NCBI GenBank assembly: GCA_017642935.1
Contig: JAEPOK010000001.1
Span: forward strand, 186,001-250,000
DNA: 64,000 bases
Direction: 5' to 3'
Source of the DNA: Hyphomicrobiales bacterium
Lineage (GTDB): Bacteria > Pseudomonadota > Alphaproteobacteria > Rhizobiales > MH13
Below the pieces are notes generated by a model. It did no database searches. It was not told the origin of the DNA and worked only from the letters and a program-made list of their open reading frames with translations. Made by a program: the position numbers and the translations under genes. Position 1 is the first letter of the stretch, and each line of letters opens with the position of its first letter. This document shows positions 26,551-33,101 of this stretch, piece by piece.

Positions 26551-27443
26551 GCCCGCAAGGCGGCAAAGCTTTCGGTCGATAGTTCGGTGATCGGTCCGCC
26601 ATCGGCTGGATAACCCCGTCGTGTGGCGGAGACCTTCCAGCCTTGCTCGCTCTCGTCAATGTCGAACAGTGTGTAGCTGGCCGCAGGTTTGTGCCCACCG
26701 ATGCTCTGGGCTGCCGAGGATACGCCGAATACCGGGATCGGTCCGGCCGGGCCCTGGACAGTGCGCCGCGTCGGCAAATGGGTATGACCGTGCAGGATGA
26801 GGTCGGCGCCGTGATCTTGCCAAATCGCGCGCACCCTTTTCGCGTCGATCAGCCGCTTATGCCACGGCCCGGCTCTGTCAAACGGCGGGTGGTGGATAAG
26901 GACCAGCCGAAATTTGTCCTTTGAGCCATCAAGCGCCGCTGCCATGCGCGTGCGCTGGTTTCGATCCACCGCGCCCGTGGCGAGAAATGGCTCGGTCGCC
27001 GTCGCCGTCGATAGGCCGATAATCTGCACCGGCCCGCGTTGACGCAGCACCGGGTAGAGCAGGGGCCCGGGCATGTCGGATTCCAAAAATGGCGCGCAAT
27101 GCAGATTGAAGCGATCCAGGGCGCCAGGAACATAAGCGTCGTGATTGCCGGGTATCGCAGTCACGATGTCCGGCGAACCGAGGGTCGCCAAAAAACGGCC
27201 GGCATTCTCAAACTCTGCTTCCAGCGCGATGTTCACCAAGTCGCCGGTGACGGCAATATGATCGGGCGACTGGGCCTTGAGGTCGGCGACCAGCGCCTCG
27301 GTCGTTCCGCCGACAAAGGCCTTGGCGCGATTGCGCTGCCAATTCAGGTAGCCGAGCACGCGCTTGGACAGAAGCTCGCGCCGGTGCACCGGCGGCAACG
27401 GTCCAAGATGGCAATCGGAAAGGTGGGCAATGCGGAAGGTCAT
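26547..27443 (-). CDS. Metallophosphoesterase (calcineurin-like)
   Basis: The 298-residue protein has the full set of binuclear metal-site motifs in order: DCH in IAHLSDCHLG, GDLVNIA, GNHDAYVPG, the histidine pair in LVLIHHPPF, and GHTHLPT. ATG 27443 is used because the codons upstream are not protein-like and MTFRIAHLSDCH is the normal N-terminus. No signal peptide or membrane helix is seen, so it is cytosolic. The substrate (a phosphodiester, possibly a nucleotide or UDP-sugar derivative) cannot be told. It is divergent from the membrane protein at 27616. Confidence 0.88.
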   Translation of the reverse strand: MTFRIAHLSDCHLGPLPPVHRRELLSKRVLGYLNWQRNRAKAFVGGTTEALVADLKAQSPDHIAVTGDLVNIALEAEFENAGRFLATLGSPDIVTAIPGNHDAYVPGALDRFNLHCAPFLESDMPGPLLYPVLRQRGPVQIIGLSTATATEPFLATGAVDRNQRTRMAAALDGSKDKFRLVLIHHPPFDRAGPWHKRLIDAKRVRAIWQDHGADLILHGHTHLPTRRTVQGPAGPIPVFGVSSAAQSIGGHKPAASYTLFDIDESEQGWKVSATRRGYPADGGPITELSTESFAALRA

Positions 27444-27615
27444 GGCGCGCGCACATTGGCCATTCCTGCGCGCCGCGCAAGGCCTGAAAGGCCAGCCAAA
27501 TGTGGAATGAAAAGCCGCCGCTAACCCTTTAACCAGGTTTGTCGTGCCAGACCCGACGCTCGTTGTTAGGTTCAATTCTGCCGAATACTGGTTTCACCTA
27601 AGGGATACGCGCACC

Positions 27616-28308
27616 ATGTCTTTCGTTCATACTCACCTTTCCCACGCTCAAACACACGAAGAGCTCGCGCCGCCGCGTTTCTTCTTTGGTTTGGCGGGTT
27701 TGGCGATCCTTGGCGTGATTGCCTACATCGCGCTCTCGATTGTTGCAGCGCCCAGCGATGAGCCGCTCTACCATTTTGGCGAAGATGGCGCGATTACCGC
27801 GCTTTCCACGGTGTTCCTCTCCATGGCCAGCGCACTTGCCTTGGCGGTGTTCTACCTGCGGATTGAGGATTGGAAGAGCGGTGCGCTGTTCTGGCCGGTT
27901 CTTGCTGCCGGATGCGCGTTCCTGGCGCTTGATGAGCAGCTGATGCTACACGAACGCGGCGGTCACGTTATTGAGGTGAGCAGCGTTGGCGCGACCGAGA
28001 TGTTCCGCAACTGGAACGACGTTATCGTGATCGGCTACGGCGTTGTGGCGCTGGCCATCGCGGCCATGTTCGGGCGGGAAATTCTGCGCTGCCGGGTGTT
28101 TGCCTTGGTGTTTCTGGGCGGCTTTGCCTTCTACGCGTTGCACACCGGCATCGATTCCATCGTGCCTGACACGGTGGCCTGGAAGGATATTCCAGAAGAA
28201 AGCGCCAAGCTGAAAAGCGTGCTCTTCCTGTTCCTGGCGGTGATGGCGCAGTTCCTGGCTGTGGTCGAACCGCTGCGCCGTGATCTTGGCCAGACGGCAG
28301 GGCGCTAG
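27616..28308 (+). CDS. Unknown six-helix membrane protein with intramembrane LDE...HE and EExxK residues
   Basis: I cannot name this 230-residue protein. About six hydrophobic segments are visible, near residues 21-44, 61-80, 88-106, 130-150, 157-175 and 196-216. Helix 3 ends in CAFLALDEQLMLHERGG, an acidic/histidine pattern. HTGIDS follows helix 5 and PEESAKLKSVLFLFLAV starts helix 6. From memory, similar LDE...HE patterns occur in several uncharacterised bacterial membrane protein families, which might mean a metal site. ATG 27616 has AAGGGAT upstream. The stop codon lies inside an 18-base perfect palindrome. Confidence 0.7.
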   Translation: MSFVHTHLSHAQTHEELAPPRFFFGLAGLAILGVIAYIALSIVAAPSDEPLYHFGEDGAITALSTVFLSMASALALAVFYLRIEDWKSGALFWPVLAAGCAFLALDEQLMLHERGGHVIEVSSVGATEMFRNWNDVIVIGYGVVALAIAAMFGREILRCRVFALVFLGGFAFYALHTGIDSIVPDTVAWKDIPEESAKLKSVLFLFLAVMAQFLAVVEPLRRDLGQTAGR

Positions 28309-28315
28309 CGCCCTG
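28298..28315. terminator. Perfect 18-base palindrome spanning the stop codon of the membrane protein gene (possible terminator)
   Basis: CAGGGCGCTAGCGCCCTG is identical to its reverse complement and includes the TAG at 28306-28308. Transcribed from either strand it forms a G+C-rich hairpin; on the plus strand a short T-containing stretch (GTTCTTT) follows. It could also serve the small gene on the other strand. Confidence 0.4.
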
Positions 28316-28334
28316 GCCGTTCTTTGCGTTCCGC

Positions 28335-28448
28335 TTAGAGCGGCATCGTATCGCGGGCGGCGTAATTGCCGGGGCGCGACCAGTCCATCGACGAGTGGCG
28401 GGCACTCAAAGGGCCGGACCAAAGAACCTTCCAAAACATAGCAAACAT
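28335..28448 (-). CDS. Candidate small protein of 37 residues
   Basis: A short reading frame runs from ATG (28448-28446) to TAA (28337-28335). Its N-terminal third is hydrophobic and aromatic (MFAMFWKVLWSGPL). The rest is polar with a compact, protein-like composition (SSMDWSRPGNYAARDTMPL). GGTGATAGAA before the ATG is a poor ribosome site. The third codon positions of the second half are mostly G or C, like real genes here. It fills an otherwise empty 330-base gap and is followed by the 28298-28315 palindrome. I do not recognise the family, and it may be chance. Confidence 0.35.
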   Translation of the reverse strand: MFAMFWKVLWSGPLSARHSSMDWSRPGNYAARDTMPL

Positions 28449-28640
28449 TTCTATCACCAAAGCCTAGGTGTGGGGGGAAGCGCTGCCATCGGCCGCGCAG
28501 GCATAATCATCGGGACAGGGGCTATGACGCGTTTGACCGCTGCCAACAACAGATGGCAAAGCGGGGCAGCCATGCGCGGCACGCATGTGGCCGGCAACGC
28601 TTCCTTCACACATAACAAAAGCCTTTCGAGCGGGTGACAC

Positions 28641-29120
28641 TTGGACAAGCCTAGGGGCCTTTTCGGCAGGCTGACGCGCTGGATTTGGGTGCGGATCATG
28701 CTTCTGCAACGAGGCATGACGTTTGGCGTGCGGATCATTGCGCTCAATGCGGAAGGCCAGGTGCTGCTGGTTCGCCACGGCTACACGCCGGGCTGGCATT
28801 TGCCCGGTGGCGGCGTGGATTATCGCGAAACGGCCGAGCAAGCCGTGCGACGCGAACTGGAAGAGGAAACTGGTTATCGCGTCGCCGGTGGCCTGACCTT
28901 GCGCGGCTTGGCCTACAATACCCGTCAATGGAAGGGCGATCATGTCGCCGTCTTTCACACGGCTGCCGTTGAGAAGGTACGCGATGTTTCGCCGACCTTT
29001 GAAATTGCCGAGATCGGGTTTTTCGCGCCTGATGCCTTGCCAGAGGGCACGACGAAAGGCACGCGTGCCCGGCTTACCGAATGGCAAACCGGGCAGGATG
29101 TCGATCCCTATTGGGCCTGA
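28641..29120 (+). CDS. NUDIX hydrolase
   Basis: The 159-residue protein hydrolyses a nucleoside-diphosphate-linked compound. The NUDIX box is complete: G-x5-E-x7-REL-EEETGY in the stretch HLPGGGVDYRETAEQAVRRE followed by LEEETGY. The N-terminus has an amphipathic basic stretch (RLTRWIWVRIMLLQRGMTFGVRIIALNAEG) found in related alphaproteobacterial NUDIX proteins. The start appears to be TTG 28641; ATG 28698 would remove part of that stretch. It stops three bases before the convergent GST gene ends. Confidence 0.85.
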   Translation: MDKPRGLFGRLTRWIWVRIMLLQRGMTFGVRIIALNAEGQVLLVRHGYTPGWHLPGGGVDYRETAEQAVRRELEEETGYRVAGGLTLRGLAYNTRQWKGDHVAVFHTAAVEKVRDVSPTFEIAEIGFFAPDALPEGTTKGTRARLTEWQTGQDVDPYWA

Positions 29121-29123
29121 GGT

Positions 29124-30116
29124 TTACGCCGCAGCTTTTAGGCTGTCGCGACCATGGGCAACCGTCAGGTCTAGGTCTGGTCCAACCGGCACGACGCGGG
29201 TCGGATTGATGGTTTCATGGCTCATGTAATAGTGCCGCTTGATATGATCCATGTTCACGGTCTCGGCGACGCCCGGCACTTGGTAAAGCTCGCGCAAATA
29301 GCCAAGCAGGTTTGGATAATCGGCGATGCGGCGGATGTTGCACTTGAAGTGGCCGACATAGACCGGGTCGAACCGCACCAGCGTGGTGAACAGGCGCCAG
29401 TCGGCCTCAGTGATCTGATCGCCAACGAGATAGCGACGTGCACCAAGGCGGTCTTCCAGCTCATCAAGAACGGTGAATAGTTCAGTCACAGCCTCTTCAT
29501 AAGCTTCTTGCGTCGTCGCAAAGCCCGACTTGTAAACGCCGTTGTTGACCGCGTGATAGACGCGCTCGTTGATGGCATCGATCTCTTCGCGCAGGGCTTG
29601 CGGGTAGAAATCACCCGGGGTGGCGCCGATGCCGTCAAAGGCCTCGTTGAACATGCGAATGATCTCTGAGGACTCGTTGGAAACGATGGTGTTCGTCTGC
29701 TTGTCCCAAAGGATCGGCACCGTGACGCGGCCTGAGTATTTGGGATCGGCCTTCACATAGATATCGGCGGCCACGTCCGAGCCGAACAAGCGGTCTGTCG
29801 TTGCGTCGGGCTGATCGGCGTCGAACACCCAGCCTTTGTCGTACATCAGCGGTGAGACCACATCGACGCTGATCATGTCTTCCAGGCCTTTAAGCTTGCG
29901 GAAGATGAGTGTGCGGTGCGCCCAGGGGCAAGCGAGCGACACGTAGAGATGGTAGCGACCCGCCTCAGCTTTGAAGCCGCCTTTTCCGGTCGGCCCGGCG
30001 CTGCCATCGGCAGTGATCCAGTTGCGGAACTGGGAGGCCTTGCGGACGAATTTGCCGCCCGATTTTTTCGTGTCGTACCAGGTGTCGTGCCAGACACCAT
30101 CTACCAGCAAGCCCAT
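29124..30116 (-). CDS. Xi-class glutathione S-transferase (glutathionyl-hydroquinone reductase, YqjG/PcpF type)
   Basis: This 330-residue cytosolic enzyme reduces glutathionyl-hydroquinones. The catalytic cysteine is in YVSLACPWAHRTLIFR, the CPWAHR motif of the Xi class. ATG 30116 with AAAGGAG gives MGLLVDGVWHDTWYDTKKSGGKFVR, the family N-terminus with the WYDT segment. The C-terminal all-helical domain includes YLVGDQITEADWRLFTTLVRFDPVYVGHFKCN, and MDHIKRHYYMSHETINPTRVVPVGP is typical at the end. An inverted repeat (30158-30184) lies about 42 bases upstream. Confidence 0.92.
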   Translation of the reverse strand: MGLLVDGVWHDTWYDTKKSGGKFVRKASQFRNWITADGSAGPTGKGGFKAEAGRYHLYVSLACPWAHRTLIFRKLKGLEDMISVDVVSPLMYDKGWVFDADQPDATTDRLFGSDVAADIYVKADPKYSGRVTVPILWDKQTNTIVSNESSEIIRMFNEAFDGIGATPGDFYPQALREEIDAINERVYHAVNNGVYKSGFATTQEAYEEAVTELFTVLDELEDRLGARRYLVGDQITEADWRLFTTLVRFDPVYVGHFKCNIRRIADYPNLLGYLRELYQVPGVAETVNMDHIKRHYYMSHETINPTRVVPVGPDLDLTVAHGRDSLKAAA

Positions 30117-30432
30117 GGGGCGCTCCTTTGCAAATTGGCTTCGTTTGGACATAAATCCCTGTCGGGTCATACCCTTGCGACAGGACATAGAGCGCGCGCA
30201 TCGTTCTGCCTAGCGACCCGATGTGACACGCACTGTTGTCGAATGGCGAACAACGCCGCTTTTGAGCGATTGCATCACCCGTTTGACCGTGATAGCGCAA
30301 CGCCATGAAAACGATCCGGTTCCAGGCAGAGCGACGACGCTCGCGACGATAGTGCGCCCACCGCACGCCCTATGGCGATGTGCTGTCGCCTTTCCGCTCG
30401 CTTGAGCCTGTTTCCTTCTGAGTATCGTTTTC
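30117..30432. other. Intergenic region between GST and GNAT genes
   Basis: 316 bases without a supported gene. It holds an inverted repeat, CCTGTCG (30158-30164) with CGACAGG (30178-30184) around a 13-base loop that itself contains GGGTCATACCC. Placed in the leader or promoter of the GST gene, it could be an operator or a hairpin. I see no clear promoter and nothing else. Confidence 0.4.
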
Positions 30433-30966
30433 GTGACCCATTCCCCATTGAACGTCGGTGCGTTTGCCGCGCCTAGCCATGTCACCATTTCTCCTATGTA
30501 TGCCAGCGACGACGCGCGCGTGCAGGCGTTGCAGGCCGAAGTTTTCGGCCCTGGCCGTTTTGCCCGCACGGCGTTTCGATTGCGCGAGACGGCCGCACCG
30601 CTCCTGCCGCTTTCTCTGATTGCGGAGGAGAGTGACCAATTGATTGGTGCGGTTTCGATGTCACGGATTATGGTCGGCGCGGTCCGTGGCGTGTTGCTCG
30701 GGCCGCTTGCGGTGCTTCCCGACAAGCGTGATCTCGGCATCGGCAAAGCGTTGCTCGCCAAGTCCGTTGCCAAGGCTTTCGATGCCGGAGAACTCTTCGT
30801 GCTGTTGGTGGGCGACTTGCCGTATTACGCGCCGGTCGGTTTCAAGACGGTGCCATTTGGCACGATGACCACGCCCGGTCCGGTGGACCCATCACGGCTG
30901 CTGATTGCGATGAATCCTGAACATTCATCATCGCCCAGCGGCGCAGTGCGTGGTGCCGCCGACTAG
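30433..30966 (+). CDS. GNAT family N-acetyltransferase (YhbS-like)
   Basis: The 177-residue protein has the acetyl-CoA-binding GNAT core: GAVRGVLLGPLAVLPDKRDLGIGKALLAKSVAKAF (motif A with the Q/R-x-x-G-x-G/A loop as KRDLGIGKA). It continues with FVLLVGDLPYYAPVGFKTVP, typical of the YhbS group. It begins at a GTG (30433) with no strong ribosome site, so the first 20 residues are uncertain; an ATG 65 bases further in starts just ahead of ASDDARVQALQAEVFGPGRFA. The substrate is unknown. The stop overlaps the convergent membrane protein gene at CTAG. Confidence 0.82.
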   Translation: MTHSPLNVGAFAAPSHVTISPMYASDDARVQALQAEVFGPGRFARTAFRLRETAAPLLPLSLIAEESDQLIGAVSMSRIMVGAVRGVLLGPLAVLPDKRDLGIGKALLAKSVAKAFDAGELFVLLVGDLPYYAPVGFKTVPFGTMTTPGPVDPSRLLIAMNPEHSSSPSGAVRGAAD

Positions 30967-33101
30967 CGCCCTTCACGCCACCAGGCGGCGCCCCAGAGCG
31001 CGAGTGCCGGCAGCAGGGTCCAAAGTCCGAGTGAGAGCGGCTGCTGCCGTGCACCAACCAGGACACTAGCATCGGTGCGGCGCACGCCGATCCATCCATT
31101 GCCGGACGTGCGTGCCGCCTCGCCCACTAGGCGCAGGCGGGGCACGTCCATCTCCTCGCCTTGGCTTTGCGCCAGGCGCGCGATGGAGCCGTTGCTTGCC
31201 TCAGTCAGCGGTTGCAGCCGATCTGGGGTCGAGACCACCTGTTGCAGCTCGACCGGATTGGGCGGACCGACATGGGCGAGGGTGGTGCGTGTGCCATCGG
31301 TGATCCGCCAGAGGCCGATCTCTTCGGCGGGAAGACTGCCGCGAAACAGCCCGTCGCCTTCATCGGTGAGTACCAGCGTTGTGATCGCACCAGACGGGGC
31401 GGTGATTTGCAGCGGATCGACGGTTTCACCCAGCGTGCGCCGCTCAACGATCATCCGCTGGCCCTGCGTACGTGCGGTCAGCGTTTCGTCTTCCAAATCG
31501 GGCTCGCGCATCAGCCAATGCGCCATGCGCCGCAGTAGCTGAACATGCGGACCGCCGCCCTCAAAATTGCGGGCCCAAAGCCAGACATGATCGGACAGAA
31601 GAAGGGCGATGCGGCCTTCCTCGACACGGTCAAGCGCCAACAAGGGCGCGCCGGGCATGGAACTGGTTGTCGGCGCGCGCATGGCAATCGTGCTGGCGTT
31701 GGAGGCTTCGGCTTCGATCAGGCGGAACCAGCGGCTCCAGCTGGGATCACCATCACCATCGCCCGCCACATCGCCAGAAACGTCCCCTGGCAGGCCGCGC
31801 GTGATTGGGTGGCGGCGGCCCAAGTCGGTGACCCTTGGCCGAAAGGGCTCCTCGGCAATGGAGCCGGTCGGGTAGGCTGGCAGGATGTCAGCCAACGCGG
31901 TGAAAGCAATGCTGCTGGTATCGGCAAACTCTGGGCCGGCCGCCACCAAAAGCGCGCCGCCACGGCGGACATAGTCGGCAATGTTCTCAAAATAGACGAG
32001 CGGCAGCACGCTGCGCCGTTGGTAACGATCAAGAATGATCAGATCGAAGTCATTGATGCGATCGACGAACAACTCGCGGGTTGGAAACGCGATCAAAGAC
32101 AGCTCGCTGATCGGAGTCCCGTCCTGCTTTTCCGGTGGACGCAAAATGGTGAAGTGGACCAGGTCCACCGAAGGATCGGATTTGAGAAGATTGCGCCAGG
32201 TGCGCTCGCCGGCATGTGGCTCACCGGAAACGAGCAGAACGCGCAGCGTGTCGCGAACGCCTTCGACGGAAAACACCGCCTGATTGTTCAGCGCGGTCAG
32301 CTCGCTGTCGGCGGGCTCGATGCGGATTTCAAACAGATTGTCGCCTGCACGGTCCACCTGCACCGGTACGTCGACGGTCACGCCGATCGGAACTGGCGCC
32401 TCGGCGAGTATGGCGTTGTTGCGCAGGATCGTCAGATTAACGGTGGGGTTCGGATTGGCTGAGAGCGGCACGCCTTCCTCAACAACCGTGAACCGCACCA
32501 CCTCGCGGCGATCGACCAAGGCAAAGCGCGGCACTTGCTCCAGCTCTATCCGGCGATCGCCCTCGTCAGGATGGCCCGTCAACAGTGTGTGGACAGGAAT
32601 AGCGCCGGACTCGATCAGCGGCGTTGAGGCGCCGTCCGCAGGCGCGTCGGCGATCTGTCCATCGGTGAGCAGGATGATGCCGCCGATCTGATCCTGGGGC
32701 ACGTCTGCGAGTTCTTCCTGGATCGGGCCAAGCGCCCGCGTTCCGCTTTCAGCATCGGTGCCGAGACGGATGGTGCGCACATCGATGTCGCCCAGCGCTT
32801 CCAGTTTCGGGCGCAGCGCGTCGGCGGCGCCTTGCGCCATAGCGCTGCGATCCTCGATGGACTGGCTTGCGCTTTCGTCGGTGACCAGCGCGACAATGGT
32901 TGGCAGTCGGTCGCGTTCTTCCAAGCGCAGCGACGGATCGGCCAAGGTCAGAACGATGATGGCCATGGCCGCTGCGCGCAGCAACGCACCCGGACGGCCG
33001 CGCCAAAGCGCAAAACCGACAAGAACAATGCCGATCACACCAAAGAGGATGATCAGCCAGACCGGAACCAGCGGATCGAAAAGCAGCGTCCAATCGGTCA
33101 T
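30963..33101 (-). CDS. Large membrane protein with von Willebrand A-like and glutamine amidotransferase-like segments
   Basis: The 712-residue protein begins with two membrane helices (VWLIILFGVIGIVLVGFALW and LLRAAAMAIIVLTLADPSL) and ends with one (LWTLLPALALWGAAWWREGR). The large middle part is therefore periplasmic. It contains a metal-binding-like VWA motif DESAS (IVALVTDESASQS) and GGIILLTDGQIAD. Around residues 350-450 there is a ThuA/amidotransferase-like segment (LIILDRYQRRSVLPLVYFENIADYVRRGGALLVAAG). It is the last gene of the MoxR-DUF58-DUF4159 operon and its ATG overlaps the preceding stop (ATGA). Function is unknown; relatives are linked to envelope stress or assembly of metal-containing complexes. 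Confidence 0.8.
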   Translation of the reverse strand: MTDWTLLFDPLVPVWLIILFGVIGIVLVGFALWRGRPGALLRAAAMAIIVLTLADPSLRLEERDRLPTIVALVTDESASQSIEDRSAMAQGAADALRPKLEALGDIDVRTIRLGTDAESGTRALGPIQEELADVPQDQIGGIILLTDGQIADAPADGASTPLIESGAIPVHTLLTGHPDEGDRRIELEQVPRFALVDRREVVRFTVVEEGVPLSANPNPTVNLTILRNNAILAEAPVPIGVTVDVPVQVDRAGDNLFEIRIEPADSELTALNNQAVFSVEGVRDTLRVLLVSGEPHAGERTWRNLLKSDPSVDLVHFTILRPPEKQDGTPISELSLIAFPTRELFVDRINDFDLIILDRYQRRSVLPLVYFENIADYVRRGGALLVAAGPEFADTSSIAFTALADILPAYPTGSIAEEPFRPRVTDLGRRHPITRGLPGDVSGDVAGDGDGDPSWSRWFRLIEAEASNASTIAMRAPTTSSMPGAPLLALDRVEEGRIALLLSDHVWLWARNFEGGGPHVQLLRRMAHWLMREPDLEDETLTARTQGQRMIVERRTLGETVDPLQITAPSGAITTLVLTDEGDGLFRGSLPAEEIGLWRITDGTRTTLAHVGPPNPVELQQVVSTPDRLQPLTEASNGSIARLAQSQGEEMDVPRLRLVGEAARTSGNGWIGVRRTDASVLVGARQQPLSLGLWTLLPALALWGAAWWREGR

